Assembly (NCBI GenBank): GCA_027339205.1
Contig: DAHWOV010000064.1
Location: forward strand, 1 to 64,000
Length of the DNA stretch: 64,000 nt
From: JAJYVT01 sp027339205
Lineage (GTDB): Bacteria > Actinomycetota > Acidimicrobiia > Acidimicrobiales > RAAP-2
Direction: 5' to 3'
Shown: positions 7,110 to 16,092 of the stretch, one piece after another
Layout of the letters: every line of letters begins with the position of its first letter
Numbering within the stretch: position 1 is the first letter of the stretch
Translations under genes and position numbers: made by a program
Notes under the pieces: model-generated
The model's database searches: none
Seen by the model: only the letters and a program-made list of their open reading frames with translations
What the model was told of the DNA's origin: nothing

Positions 7110-7894
7110 CGACCTCGCAGCTTCCCGAGGGGAGGGAGAAGACCGTCCGGGTGCGCGCGATGTTCGACGCGATCGCGCCCCGCTACGACCTGGTCAACCG
7201 GCTGATCACCCTCGGCCTCGACCAGCACTGGCGCCGGCGCACGGTCCGCGCCCTCGCGCTCCCGCCGAGCTCGCGGGTGCTCGACCTGGCGTGCGGCACG
7301 GGCGCGCTGGCCGAGCTCGCAGGGCGCCACGGCTACCGTGTCGTGGGTGCGGACATGAGCGAAGGGATGCTCGCAGGGCGCGCCGCGCGCGCGGGGCGCG
7401 CGGGGCGCGCAGACGCCGGAGGGACGGTCGGGGGCACCTTTCCCGCCGCGCTCGCCGACGCCGCCTCGCTGCCGTTCGCGACCGGGTCGTTCGACGGGGT
7501 GCTGTGCGCGTACGCGCTGAGGAACTTCACCGACCTCGAGGCGTCCTTCGCCGAAGCGGCCCGCGTCGTCCGGCCCGGCGGACGCATCGCGATCCTCGAG
7601 GTCGCGACCCCCTCCAGCACGCTCGTGCGCGCGGGGCACCGGCTCTGGTTCCACCACGCGGTGCCCGCGATCGGCGCGGCCCTCTCTGACGCCGGCGCCT
7701 ACCGCTATCTGCCCGAGTCCGTCGCCTACCTGCCCGCTGACCCCGGCCTGCGCCAGATGCTCCGCGCCGCAGGCTTCAGGACCGTCGGCCGCCAGCTCCT
7801 CCAAGGCGGCCTGAGCCAGATCCTGACCGCCACCCGCGCCGGGATGCCCCCCGACGCCGGCGCGCCCGACGCCGGCGCGCCCGACGCGCCGTGA
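7106..7894 (+). CDS. menG: Demethylmenaquinone methyltransferase MenG (UbiE family)
   Basis: SAM-dependent C-methylation of demethylmenaquinone, the final step of menaquinone synthesis. It is 262 residues. UbiE motifs are FDAIAPRYDLVNRLITLGLDQHWRR (about 16-40), SAM motif I VLDLACGTG (55-63), GADMSEGML, and YALRNFTDL (about 133-141). A low-complexity Ala/Arg/Gly insertion (about 92-108) and a C-terminal PDAGAPDAGAPDAP tail (15-bp tandem repeat at 7851-7880) are unlike most UbiE proteins. The GTG start overlaps the MaoC stop by 4 bases. Confidence 0.92.
   Translation: MTTSQLPEGREKTVRVRAMFDAIAPRYDLVNRLITLGLDQHWRRRTVRALALPPSSRVLDLACGTGALAELAGRHGYRVVGADMSEGMLAGRAARAGRAGRADAGGTVGGTFPAALADAASLPFATGSFDGVLCAYALRNFTDLEASFAEAARVVRPGGRIAILEVATPSSTLVRAGHRLWFHHAVPAIGAALSDAGAYRYLPESVAYLPADPGLRQMLRAAGFRTVGRQLLQGGLSQILTATRAGMPPDAGAPDAGAPDAP
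7851..7880. repeat. 15-bp tandem repeat at menG 3' end
   Basis: ccgacgccggcgcgc occurs at 7851-7865 and 7866-7880, with a partial third copy. It encodes the PDAGA repeats. Confidence 0.85.
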
Positions 7895-7924
7895 GCGCCC
7901 CCGCGCCGTGAGCGCCCCCGCGCC
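7891..7924. repeat. 17-bp tandem duplication of the menF start region
   Basis: gtgagcgcccccgcgcc occurs at 7891-7907 and 7908-7924. The first copy supplies a GTG overlapping the menG stop and opens a six-codon ORF (MSAPAP) whose TGA (7909-7911) overlaps the real menF GTG (7908). Confidence 0.9.
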
Positions 7925-9362
7925 GCGCGTCGGCGCCCCCGGGCTCGCGACGGCACCCGGACCTGAGGACTTCGTCGCGACCGTCACGCCCGCGCCGGCC
8001 GCGACATGGCAGGAGGCGCAGGACGCGGCCGCGGACGCCGGCGTCCTCGTGGCGGGCCGCGAGCGGGCGGTCGGCGGGCTCGGCGTCGCTGCCACGCTCA
8101 CCCTCCCTCACGGGCTCGAAGACGCCGCTGCGCTGGACGCCCTGGTCGCCTGGCTCGCCCGCGTCGAGTGCCGGAGGCGGGGAGGGGCGCTCGCCGGGGG
8201 GCCCGGGTTCGTGGTCGCGCTCGGTGCCTTCCCGTTCGACCGCGCGGCGCGCACCTCCCTGGTCGTGCCCTCGACGGCCTGGTGCAGGGAGCCCGACGGC
8301 CAGGTGTGGCGCGTGGAGGTCCGCCGGCGCGACGGGCGGCCCCCGGACAAGACACCGGCCGAGGCTGCTTCTTCGGCTTCTTCGGCTTCTTCGGCTCCTT
8401 CGGCTCCTTGGCGCGGCCGCGTCGTCGACGGGCCTGCCGGCGCCGGCGACCGCCCGAGCCTGCATCTCGTCCCCTCCGGCGCGCGCTACGCCGACGCGGT
8501 CGCCCACGCGGTCCGTCGCATCCGGGCCGGCGCGTTGGCCAAGGTCGTGCTCGGCCGCATGGTGGAGCTCGAGCTCCCGGTGCCGGTCGCGGCCTCCGCG
8601 CTGCTCCGAGAGCTCCAGGGGGAAGAAGAAGGGACAAGCGCGCGGGGCTTGTCCTCGCCGTTCTCCCCCTTCTCGGTCCCGACGCCCTTCGGACGGCTGG
8701 TCGGCGCGTCGCCCGAGCTCATCATCGCGCGACGCGGGAGCGCCGTGGTCTCCCATGCGTTCGCCGGCACCGTGCCGCTGTCGGCCACCGACGGGGAGGC
8801 CGACGAGCGCCGGCTGGCCGAGTCGGCGAAGGACCGCGCGGAGCACCGCCTGGTCGTCGACGAGATCGTCGCGGCACTCGAGCCGCGTTGCGTGTCGCTC
8901 ACCGTGCCCGACGCACCCAGCGTGGTCCGGCTCCGCTCCGACGCGCGCCTCGGGACGCTCATCCGCGCGACGCTCGACGCGCCGGCCTCTCCCGATGCGC
9001 CGCGCGGCGCGCAGCGCCAAGGCGCGGGCGCACCCGACTCGGTGCTCGGCCTCCTCGCCCGCCTGCATCCCACCCCTGCCGTCGGCGGCGTGCCACGCGC
9101 GGTCGCCCTCGAGGAGATCGCGGCGCTCGAGCCCGCTCCCCGGGGCTACTGGGCAGGCGTGGCGGGCTGGGTCGACGGTGCAGGCGACGGCGAGTGGGTC
9201 CTCGCCATCCGCTCCGCCGAGCTCGATGGACGGCGCGCTCGCGTCCGGGCGGGCGCGGGGATCGTGTCGGGCTCCGAGCCCGCGCGCGAGCTCGCGGAGA
9301 CCACCGTCAAGCTCCGCCCGGTCCTCGAGGCGCTGTGGCCGGGGGTCTCCTCGCGCCTTTGA
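7908..9362 (+). CDS. menF: Isochorismate synthase MenF
   Basis: Chorismate-utilising enzyme that makes isochorismate, the first committed step of menaquinone synthesis. It is 484 residues. The C-terminal catalytic domain shows LAKVVLGR (about 206-213), FGRLVGASPELI, HAFAGTVPLS, the metal-binding EHRLVVDEI region, LHPTPAVGG (about 384-392) and the signature RAGAGIVSGSEPARELAET. The N-terminal half contains a Ser/Ala microsatellite (8365-8410, near-9-bp units). The start at 7908 is used because the upstream GTG (7891) meets a stop after six codons. The last 56 bp overlap the convergent histidine-kinase gene. Confidence 0.92.
   Translation: MSAPAPRVGAPGLATAPGPEDFVATVTPAPAATWQEAQDAAADAGVLVAGRERAVGGLGVAATLTLPHGLEDAAALDALVAWLARVECRRRGGALAGGPGFVVALGAFPFDRAARTSLVVPSTAWCREPDGQVWRVEVRRRDGRPPDKTPAEAASSASSASSAPSAPWRGRVVDGPAGAGDRPSLHLVPSGARYADAVAHAVRRIRAGALAKVVLGRMVELELPVPVAASALLRELQGEEEGTSARGLSSPFSPFSVPTPFGRLVGASPELIIARRGSAVVSHAFAGTVPLSATDGEADERRLAESAKDRAEHRLVVDEIVAALEPRCVSLTVPDAPSVVRLRSDARLGTLIRATLDAPASPDAPRGAQRQGAGAPDSVLGLLARLHPTPAVGGVPRAVALEEIAALEPAPRGYWAGVAGWVDGAGDGEWVLAIRSAELDGRRARVRAGAGIVSGSEPARELAETTVKLRPVLEALWPGVSSRL
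8365..8410. repeat. 9-bp microsatellite-like repeat inside menF
   Basis: About five imperfect copies of gcttcttcg/gctccttcg encode an ASSASSASSAPSAP linker in the non-catalytic half of MenF. Confidence 0.8.
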
Positions 9363-10908
9363 GCGCCGGCTCGAGCACGACGCCGGCCGGCCCCTCCCCG
9401 ACCGCATGCGCGCTCGTCGCGCCGGGAGGCGCCGGGGACGCGTCCTGGGGCGCCGGCGACGCGTCCTGGGGCGCCGGGGACGCGTCCTGGGACGCCAGCG
9501 GCACCGCGATCCCGAAGACGTTCCCCTCGCGATCGGGGCGCGGCTCCACCCACGCGCGCCCGCCCAGCGCCTCCACGATCGCCTGGACGATCGAGAGGCC
9601 CAGCCCCGTCCCCTCGCCCGTGCGCGAGCGGTCCCCCCGGTAGAAGCGGTCGAAGACTCTCGCCCGCAACTCCGCGTCGAGCGCGGGCCCCTCGTCCACC
9701 ACCCGCAGCACGCCCTCGCCTCCCTGCGCGACGACCTCCACGCGCACCGCCGACCCGGGCGCGGTGTGGACGAGGGCGTTGCGCACGAGGTTGTGCGCCA
9801 CCTGCGCGAGCCGGTCGCGGTCTCCTGCCACGCTGACCGCGTCGGGCGAGACCAGCTCCACGGGCCGGCCCGGCTCGGTCACCTGCGCGTCGTCCAGCGC
9901 GTCCCGGCCGATGCGGCGCAGGTCCACCGGCGAGCGCTCGAGCGGCCTGCCCTGGTCCAGCCTGGCCAGGAGGAGGAGGTCGTCGACGAGGCCGCTCATT
10001 CGGGTCGCCTCGCGCTCGACCCTCCCGAGCGCCTTCTTGCGCTCTTCTGGGTCGGAGATGGCGCCTTTGCGCAGCAGCTCGACGTAGCCGCGGATCGAGG
10101 TGAGCGGGGTCCGCATCTCGTGGGACGCGTCCGCGACGAACTGGCGCAGCCGCGCCTCGGACGCCGACTTCTCGTCGAACGCCTCCTCGATGCGGCCGAG
10201 CATCGTGTTGATCGCCACGCCGAGCCGTCCCACCTCGCTCTCGGGATCCTCCGGCTCGACGCGCCGCCCGAGGTCGGCACCCGTGGCGATCTCGCCGGCG
10301 GTCCTCGCCATGTCGTCGAGCGGGCGCAGCCCCCGCCGCACCGTCCACAGCGCCACGGCGCAGAGCGCGAGGAGCACCGCGACGGAGACGCCGAGCTCGA
10401 TGCGGACGAGCGACGCCATGGTCGCGTCGGTCTGCTTCAGCGGCACCGCGACGATGACGGTCCCCTGAGGGACGCGCGCCGCTTGCGCGCGGTAGGTGGG
10501 GCCGTTGCGCGCGCGGAGTGTGAAGTCGTGGGGGTTGGGGCGGTAGGGGCCGCCGGCGGTGCCGATTGCGGGCGACAAGCGCACCGCGCGCGGCACGACC
10601 GGACGCGGTGTCGGGTTGAGCGGCGTGCCCGAGGGCCGTGTCGTGAGCACCTTGCCGGAGTGGCCGAGGACGATCACGTAGACGTCGGGGCTGAGCCGGT
10701 CGCCGATCCCCTCGGGCGAGGGGGCGTGCCCGCGGCGGTGGAGGTACACGAGGTAGCGCACCGCGTTGCTCTGGGCGAACCCGAGCTGGGAGTCAAGCCT
10801 GCCGTAGAGGAACGACCGCAGGGACGTGTAGGTCACCACGTCGGCGACGAGGAGGCCGATGACGAGCAGGACCCCCATCGCCACGGTGAGGCTGCGGCGC
10901 AGACGCAC
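9307..10908 (-). CDS. Sensor histidine kinase
   Basis: 533-residue membrane histidine kinase. It has an N-terminal helix (about 7-30), an extracytoplasmic region (about 31-165), a second helix (about 168-190), a HAMP segment (about 191-245), the HisKA box FVADASHEMRTPLTSIRGY with the phospho-His, then N (NLVRNALVHT), G1 (VVDEGPAL) and G2 (GEGTGLGLSIV) boxes of the ATPase domain. The GTG start is 9 bp after the cognate regulator. The C-terminal tail carries three QDASPAP repeats (21-bp period) and overlaps menF by 56 bp. The signal sensed is unknown. Confidence 0.95.
   Translation of the reverse strand: MRLRRSLTVAMGVLLVIGLLVADVVTYTSLRSFLYGRLDSQLGFAQSNAVRYLVYLHRRGHAPSPEGIGDRLSPDVYVIVLGHSGKVLTTRPSGTPLNPTPRPVVPRAVRLSPAIGTAGGPYRPNPHDFTLRARNGPTYRAQAARVPQGTVIVAVPLKQTDATMASLVRIELGVSVAVLLALCAVALWTVRRGLRPLDDMARTAGEIATGADLGRRVEPEDPESEVGRLGVAINTMLGRIEEAFDEKSASEARLRQFVADASHEMRTPLTSIRGYVELLRKGAISDPEERKKALGRVEREATRMSGLVDDLLLLARLDQGRPLERSPVDLRRIGRDALDDAQVTEPGRPVELVSPDAVSVAGDRDRLAQVAHNLVRNALVHTAPGSAVRVEVVAQGGEGVLRVVDEGPALDAELRARVFDRFYRGDRSRTGEGTGLGLSIVQAIVEALGGRAWVEPRPDREGNVFGIAVPLASQDASPAPQDASPAPQDASPAPPGATSAHAVGEGPAGVVLEPALKGARRPPATAPRGPGGA
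9437..9492. repeat. 21-bp tandem repeat, 3 copies
   Basis: The core gacgcgtcctgggg recurs at 9437, 9458 and 9479. On the minus strand it encodes the QDASPAP repeats in the kinase C-terminal tail. Confidence 0.85.
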
Positions 10909-10917
10909 GGCTCGGTC

Positions 10918-11610
10918 TCAGCCCTTGGGCAGCCGGAGGCTGTAGCCGACGCCGCGGACCGTGTGGATGAGCGGGGGGCCGCCCTCGTCGAGCTTCTTCC
11001 TCACGTAGCTGATGTAGGTCTCGACGATGTTGGGGTCCCCGCTGAAGGAGTAGTCCCACACGTGGTCGAGGAGCTCGGACTTGGGCACGACCCGGCGCGG
11101 GTGCTCGAGCAGGTACCGAAGGACCCGGAATTCGGTCGCGGTCAGCTCGATCGCCCGCCCGTCGCGCCAGACCTCGTGGGTGTCGACGTTCATCGTCAGG
11201 TCCGCGTAGCGCAGCTCCGATCCCTCGGGGCCGTCGTGGCCCGTCCGGCGCAGGACCGCTCGCACCCGGGCGACCAGCTCCTCCAAGCTGAAGGGCTTCG
11301 TCACGTAGTCGTCGGCCATCCCGAGGCCGTGGACCTTGTCCTCGGTGCTGTCGCGCGCCGTGAGGAAGACGACCGGGGTGCCCACGCCCGTCTCCCGCAG
11401 CCGCCGGCACACCTCGGTGCCCTCCAGATCGGGCATCATGACGTCGAGCATGATGAGGTCGTAGCGGCTCGGCTGCGCGAGCTGCAGCGCCTCTCGTCCC
11501 GATCCGGCGACCTCCACGTCGAAGCCCTCGAAGCGGAGCGCCGCCGACAGGAGGTCCGTGATGAACGGCTCGTCGTCGACGACGAGGATCCGATCGCCCT
11601 CCGAGCTCAC
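10918..11610 (-). CDS. OmpR-family response regulator
   Basis: 230-residue regulator paired with the kinase just downstream. The receiver domain (about 7-118) has acidic DDE (14-16), the phospho-acceptor Asp in LIMLDVMMPD, the conserved Thr in FLTARDS and Lys in YVTKPFS. The C-terminal winged-helix domain (about 135-228) shows ELTATEFRVLRYLLEH and RKKLDEGGPPLIHTVRGVGYSLR. The GTG at 11610 overlaps the glycosyltransferase stop by 4 bases, so the three genes form one operon. Confidence 0.95.
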   Translation of the reverse strand: MSSEGDRILVVDDEPFITDLLSAALRFEGFDVEVAGSGREALQLAQPSRYDLIMLDVMMPDLEGTEVCRRLRETGVGTPVVFLTARDSTEDKVHGLGMADDYVTKPFSLEELVARVRAVLRRTGHDGPEGSELRYADLTMNVDTHEVWRDGRAIELTATEFRVLRYLLEHPRRVVPKSELLDHVWDYSFSGDPNIVETYISYVRKKLDEGGPPLIHTVRGVGYSLRLPKG

Positions 11611-12383
11611 CCTCTCATGATCGCAGACCGCCGGCTCCTCCCGGTCGCCCCGGCGCGGCGGCCCCCGGTCAGGCGCCGGGCGAGCCGCCCCATGCCCCAC
11701 CACGCCACGAGGAAGAACGCCTCGACGACGATCGCCGAGGACATCTTCGACTCCCCGGCAACCCGGTCGACGAAGCTGATCGGCACCTCGGTGATCGGCG
11801 CGCCGGCCTGCTTGGCGCGATAGGTCATCTCGATCTGGAAGCCGTACCCGTCGGCCCTGACCCGGTCCAGGTCGAGGCGCCCGAGGATCGACGCGGCGTA
11901 CACCCGGAACCCCGCGGTCGAGTCCCGCACCCCGAGCCCGAGCACCGCGTCCGCGTACCGGTTGCCTCCCCAGGACAGAAGGTGGCGGTGCCAGGACCAA
12001 TTGGGGATCGAGCCGCCCGGCACGTACCGGGAGCCGACGACGAGCTCGTAGCCGTCCTCCAGCGGCGCCACGAGCGCGGGCAGCGCCCCGGGGTCGTGAG
12101 AGAAGTCGGCGTCCATCTCGACGCACGCCTCGTAGCCCGCCGCCAGCCCCCAGCGGAAGCCCGCGCGGTAGGCGCTGCCGAGACCGGACTTCTCCGTGCG
12201 GCGGAGCACGTGGACGTCACCCAGCTCCGTCCCCGCCTTCTCGGCGAGGTCGGCGGTCCCGTCGGGGCTGCCGTCGTCGACCACGAGGATGCCGGCCCCG
12301 GGCAGCGCCGCGTGCACCTGGCGCAGCAGCGCCTCGATGTTGTCCGCTTCGTTGTAGGTCGGCACGACGACCAGCACTCGCAC
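11607..12383 (-). CDS. GT2 polyprenol-phosphate mannosyltransferase-like (DPM1 family)
   Basis: 258-residue GT2 enzyme resembling dolichol/polyprenol-phosphate mannose synthase, which makes lipid-linked mannose for lipoglycans and protein mannosylation. Visible are VVVPTYNEADNIEALL (5-20), DDGSPDGTAD (about 37-46), the DxD-type metal motif EMDADFSHDP, and GSRYVPGG. The C-terminus lacks strong membrane helices, as in soluble Ppm1-type synthases. The GTG at 12383 is preceded 8 nt upstream by TAAGCT. The operon continues into the two-component system. Confidence 0.85.
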   Translation of the reverse strand: MRVLVVVPTYNEADNIEALLRQVHAALPGAGILVVDDGSPDGTADLAEKAGTELGDVHVLRRTEKSGLGSAYRAGFRWGLAAGYEACVEMDADFSHDPGALPALVAPLEDGYELVVGSRYVPGGSIPNWSWHRHLLSWGGNRYADAVLGLGVRDSTAGFRVYAASILGRLDLDRVRADGYGFQIEMTYRAKQAGAPITEVPISFVDRVAGESKMSSAIVVEAFFLVAWWGMGRLARRLTGGRRAGATGRSRRSAIMRG

Positions 12384-12391
12384 GGCGCCCG

Positions 12392-12397
12392 AGCTTA
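12392..12397 (-). promoter_or_regulatory. Putative leaderless -10 (TAAGCT)
   Basis: TAAGCT on the minus strand ends 8 nt before the GTG of the GT2 gene, which has no Shine-Dalgarno. Confidence 0.45.
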
Positions 12398-12532
12398 CGC
12401 GTCGAGGTGCGACGCCGATCGGCGTGCGGCCGCACCCGGTCCCGCGCCCCGGCCCCGCACCCCCGGTCCCGCGCCCCCCCCGGTCGGGCCGCCGGGCCGC
12501 CGCGCGCGCGGCGCACATGGAAGCATGGGCAC

Positions 12533-13879
12533 GTGGAGGAGCCACTCCGAGAGCCGGCCGCGCCCCTCGACGGCGCGCCGCTTCCCCAGGAGCCGCCGGC
12601 GGCGGGGCCCCTTGCCCCGGGAGAGCTGGGAGCGCCGCTGGGAGAGCCGGGAGCGCCGCCGAAAGGGGCGGGAGCGCCCGCGCCGGGAGAGCCCGCAACG
12701 CCCGCGCGCCACACCAGGCTGCGCCGGTGGCTGCGCTCCCCCCCGCTCCGGTGGGCCGTCGCCATCGTCGCCATCCTGTTCGTCCTCGAGTACGTGCTGC
12801 TCCCGGACATCGCGAACGCCCGGCACTCGCTCTACCTGCTCGGGCGCGTCAACATCATCGGGCTGCTGGTCGCCGTCGGCCTCGAGTTCGCGGCCCTCTT
12901 CTCCTACGCCGAGCTCAGCCACACGGTCCTCTCTCCCGGCGCCCCGCACCGAGGCGTGCTCTTCCGCGTGAACATGTCGAGCCTTGCGGTGAGCCACGTG
13001 GCGCCCGGGGGCACCGCGCCGGGCACCGCCGTCGCGTACCGGCTCCTCACCGAGCTCGGCGTGCCGAGCGGCACCGCCGCATTCGGCCTCGCGACCCAGG
13101 GGGTGGGCTCGGCGGTCGTGCTCAACGTCCTCTTCTTCCTGGCCCTGCTCGTCTCCATCCCCCTCAGGGGCTACAACCCGCTCTACGGTTTCGCCGCCAT
13201 CGCCGGCCTCATCTTGTTCGGCCTGTTCGCGGGGACCGTCCTCTTGCTCACGAAGGGCCAGCGCCGGGCGCTCGACCGGCTGCACACCGTCGCCGAGAAG
13301 GTGCCGCTCGTCAACGCCGACAAGCTGACCGCGCTCGTCCAGACGATCGCGGACCGGCTGCAGATCCTCCTTCGCGACCGGACGCTCCTCGTCCACGCGC
13401 TCGAGTGGGCGGCGCTCAACTGGTTGTTCGACGCGGCGTCACTCTGGGTGTTCGTGCTCGCCTTCGGCAGGGTGGTCTCGCCGATAGACCTGCTCGTCGC
13501 CTACGGCCTCGCCAACATCCTGGCGGTGATCCCGATCACGCCGAGCGGCCTCGGGGTGGTCGAGGGCGTGCTCATCACCACCCTCGTCGGCTTCCACGTC
13601 CCGAAGACCATCGCGATCCTCGGCGTGCTCTCGTACCGGCTCGTCAATTTCTGGCTGCCGATCCCTGCCGGGGGCGCCGCCTACCTCTCGCTCAAGCTCG
13701 GCCACGACGGCTCGCGCCGGCGGGCTAGGCGTCGTGACGAGGGTCCACGTCCCGGCGCCGACGCGCCCGCTCCAGCGCAAGCTCCTTCAGCCGGCGCTGG
13801 GAGTCGATCCCTTTCAGCGGACGGAGCCGCTCCCACTCCCCGTCCGCATGAAGCACCCAGGCGTTCACGTCATCAGTGA
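12533..13879 (+). CDS. UPF0104/MprF-flippase-like membrane protein
   Basis: About 448 residues. A Pro/Ala/Glu-rich N-terminal region (about 1-65) precedes roughly eight membrane segments (about 75-400) with the family's features: SHVAPGGTAPGTAVAYR, FGLATQGVGSAVVLNVLFF, PITPSGLGVVEGVL and SYRLVNFWLPIPAGGAAY. This is the lysylphosphatidylglycerol synthase transmembrane (UPF0104) family, thought to flip lipids or glycolipids. The GTG start is uncertain; the leader between 12407 and 12532 is Arg/Pro-rich and unlikely to be coding. The last 51 codons, a basic disordered tail, are antisense to the 3' end of ppk. Confidence 0.8.
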   Translation: MEEPLREPAAPLDGAPLPQEPPAAGPLAPGELGAPLGEPGAPPKGAGAPAPGEPATPARHTRLRRWLRSPPLRWAVAIVAILFVLEYVLLPDIANARHSLYLLGRVNIIGLLVAVGLEFAALFSYAELSHTVLSPGAPHRGVLFRVNMSSLAVSHVAPGGTAPGTAVAYRLLTELGVPSGTAAFGLATQGVGSAVVLNVLFFLALLVSIPLRGYNPLYGFAAIAGLILFGLFAGTVLLLTKGQRRALDRLHTVAEKVPLVNADKLTALVQTIADRLQILLRDRTLLVHALEWAALNWLFDAASLWVFVLAFGRVVSPIDLLVAYGLANILAVIPITPSGLGVVEGVLITTLVGFHVPKTIAILGVLSYRLVNFWLPIPAGGAAYLSLKLGHDGSRRRARRRDEGPRPGADAPAPAQAPSAGAGSRSLSADGAAPTPRPHEAPRRSRHQ

Positions 13880-16052
13880 ACACGAGGTCGAGGATCTCGA
13901 GCAGCCGGCCCTGCAGCTCGAGATCGCGCACCGGCGCGAGGACCTCGATGCGCCGGTCGAGGTTCCGTTCCATGAGGTCCGCCGAGCCGATGTAGAGCTC
14001 GAGGGGGGGCGAGTCCGCGCCGGCTCCCGCTTGGCGGTGCGGCGCGTCGTCTTGGGAGCCGCCGAAGCGGTAGATCCGGGAGTGCTCGAGGAACTGCCCG
14101 ACGATCGAGCGGACCGAGATCGTCTCGGAGAGCCCCGGGACCCCCGGGCGCAGGCTGCACATCCCGCGCACCGCGAGGTCGACGGGCACCCCCGCCCGCG
14201 ACGCCGCGTACAGCGCGTCGATCATCTCGGGATCGGTGAGCCCGTTCACCTTGAGCACGATCCTCCCGGCCGGGCCCGCACCGGCCTGGCGTTCGATGAG
14301 CTCGAGCATCCGCTCGCGCAGCGTGACGGGCGCCACCAAGATCTCCCGGTACTCCGACTGGCGGCTGTAACCGGTCAGGTAGTTGAAGAGGTCGCCCACG
14401 TCCGCGCCGATGTCCGCCGCGGAGGTGAGCAGCCCCAGGTCCTCGTAGACGGCGGCGGTCCGCGAGTTGTAATTGCCGGTCCCGACGTGGCAGTAGCGGC
14501 GGATCCCGTCGTCTTCCCGGCGCAGGACCAGGACCGTCTTCGAGTGGGTCTTCAGCCCGACGAGGCCGTAGACGACGTGCACGCCCGCCTCCTCGAGGGC
14601 GCGAGCCCAGCCGATGTTGGCCTGCTCGTCGAAGCGGGCCTTCAGCTCCACGATCGCCGCCACCTGCTTTCCGCCCTCGGCGGCCTTGATCAGCGACGCC
14701 ACGATCGGGCTGTCTCCCGAGGTCCGGTAGAGGGTCTGCTTGATCCCGAGGACCGAGGGATCGTCCGCCGCCTGGGCCACGAAGGCCTCGACCGACGTCG
14801 CGAAGGAGTCGTAGGGATGGTGCACGAGCACGTCGCGACTGCGCAGGATGCCGAAGAGGTCGGTGGGCTCGTTGCCGGCCGTGGCCAGGTACGGCGGCGT
14901 CATCGGGGTCCACGTCTCAGCGTGGAGGTCCGGTCGGTCGAGCTCGTAGACGGCCCACAGCCCCGAGAGGTCGATCGGGGCGTCGAGGGTGTAGACGCCG
15001 TCGTGGGGCACCTCGAGCTCGGCGCGGAGCCGCTCGACGAGGTCCGGGTCCGCGGCCGAGGTGATCTCGAGGCGGACGGCGCTGCCGAACCGCCGGCGGC
15101 GCAGCTCCATCTCGACCGCCACGAGCAGGTCGTCGGCCTCGTCCTCCTCCAAGGCTAGGTCGGCGTTGCGGGTGACACGGAAGGTGTCGTGCTCACCGAT
15201 GGCCATGCCGGGGAACAGCGTGTGGAGGTGCGCCGCGATGACCTGCTCCAAGGGGACGAACCGCTCGCCGTCGGGCATCACGACGAAGCGCGGGAGCAGG
15301 GGGGGTACCTTCACCCGGGCGATCCGCTGCTCGCCGGTGGCGGGGTCGCCCACCTCGACGAGCAGGTTGAGCGACAGGTTGGAGATGTAGGGGAACGGGT
15401 GACCGGGATCGACGGCGAGCGGGGTGAGCACCGGGTAGATCTGCCGGTCGAAGACGTCGACGAGGTAGGCACGGTCGTCGTCGTCGAGGGAGGTCCAGTC
15501 CGACCAGCGGATCCCCGCATCGGCGAGGGCCGGCACGAGCACGTCGAGGAAGATCGTGTCCTGGCGGGCCACGAGCTCGGTCACGCGTGCCCGGATCGCC
15601 GCGAGCTCCTCGCCGGGGCGCAGGCCGTCGACCGAGCGCGTGCGCACGCCCGCCACGAGCTTGTCCTGGAGCCCCGCCACCCGCACCTGGAAGAACTCGT
15701 CGAGCGCCTCGGCGAAGATCGCCATGAACTTCACCTGCTCCAACAGCGGCCGGCTCGTGTCCTCGGCGAGGTCCAAGAGGCGCGAGAGGAAGTCCAGGCG
15801 AGACAGCTCCTTGTTGGTGAAACGCTGGTAGCCGTAGGCGGCGATGGGCTTGGAGACCGGCACCGTGCGGCGCTCGCCGGCGAGCGACTCCTCGCGCCCC
15901 ACCGCGGAGACCGCCATGACCCTGGACGGCGGCGGTGAAGGGGAGGCGGGGCCGGTGGACGGAGGTGCCGCCGGCGCGCTGGCGCCGGCAGGCATGTCCG
16001 AGGTCACCGGCACGCCCCCGCCCTGCTCGGGGGGCGTGCGCTGGAGTGCCAT
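13725..16052 (-). CDS. ppk: Polyphosphate kinase Ppk1
   Basis: Reversible polymerisation of the ATP gamma-phosphate into polyphosphate. 775 residues from this start. Motifs: NKELSRLDFLSRLLDLAEDTSRPLLEQ region near the N-terminus, IKQTLYRTSGDSP, ELKARFDEQANI, the catalytic-His segment LKTHSKTVLVLRRE and CHVGTGNYNSRTAAVYED. The ATG at 16052 is preferred because GGAGGGGG lies 4 nt upstream, giving a Pro/Ala-rich N-terminal extension. ATG 15917 would give a more typical 730 residues. The 3' end overlaps the convergent flippase-like gene by 155 bp. Confidence 0.95.
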   Translation of the reverse strand: MALQRTPPEQGGGVPVTSDMPAGASAPAAPPSTGPASPSPPPSRVMAVSAVGREESLAGERRTVPVSKPIAAYGYQRFTNKELSRLDFLSRLLDLAEDTSRPLLEQVKFMAIFAEALDEFFQVRVAGLQDKLVAGVRTRSVDGLRPGEELAAIRARVTELVARQDTIFLDVLVPALADAGIRWSDWTSLDDDDRAYLVDVFDRQIYPVLTPLAVDPGHPFPYISNLSLNLLVEVGDPATGEQRIARVKVPPLLPRFVVMPDGERFVPLEQVIAAHLHTLFPGMAIGEHDTFRVTRNADLALEEDEADDLLVAVEMELRRRRFGSAVRLEITSAADPDLVERLRAELEVPHDGVYTLDAPIDLSGLWAVYELDRPDLHAETWTPMTPPYLATAGNEPTDLFGILRSRDVLVHHPYDSFATSVEAFVAQAADDPSVLGIKQTLYRTSGDSPIVASLIKAAEGGKQVAAIVELKARFDEQANIGWARALEEAGVHVVYGLVGLKTHSKTVLVLRREDDGIRRYCHVGTGNYNSRTAAVYEDLGLLTSAADIGADVGDLFNYLTGYSRQSEYREILVAPVTLRERMLELIERQAGAGPAGRIVLKVNGLTDPEMIDALYAASRAGVPVDLAVRGMCSLRPGVPGLSETISVRSIVGQFLEHSRIYRFGGSQDDAPHRQAGAGADSPPLELYIGSADLMERNLDRRIEVLAPVRDLELQGRLLEILDLVFTDDVNAWVLHADGEWERLRPLKGIDSQRRLKELALERARRRRDVDPRHDA

Positions 16053-16079
16053 GAACCCCCTCCAGCGTACACGTCCCGC

Positions 16080-16085
16080 TACGCT
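16080..16085 (+). promoter_or_regulatory. Putative leaderless -10 (TACGCT)
   Basis: TACGCT ends 7 nt before the GTG at 16093 of the SEDS gene. There is no Shine-Dalgarno. Confidence 0.5.
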
Positions 16086-16092
16086 TCGGGCC

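Noticed and set aside
8224..11823. Very long plus-strand open frame (about 1199 codons) across menF and the two-component genes
   Set aside because: It runs antisense to the kinase and regulator, which have complete domain motifs. In very GC-rich coding DNA, antisense frames stay open by chance; the translation is Arg/Pro/Ala noise without domains.
12407..12532. Extension of the flippase-like protein upstream to 12407
   Set aside because: The extra 42 residues are Arg/Pro-rich, lie in the divergent promoter region of the GT2 gene and include that gene's -10 vicinity.
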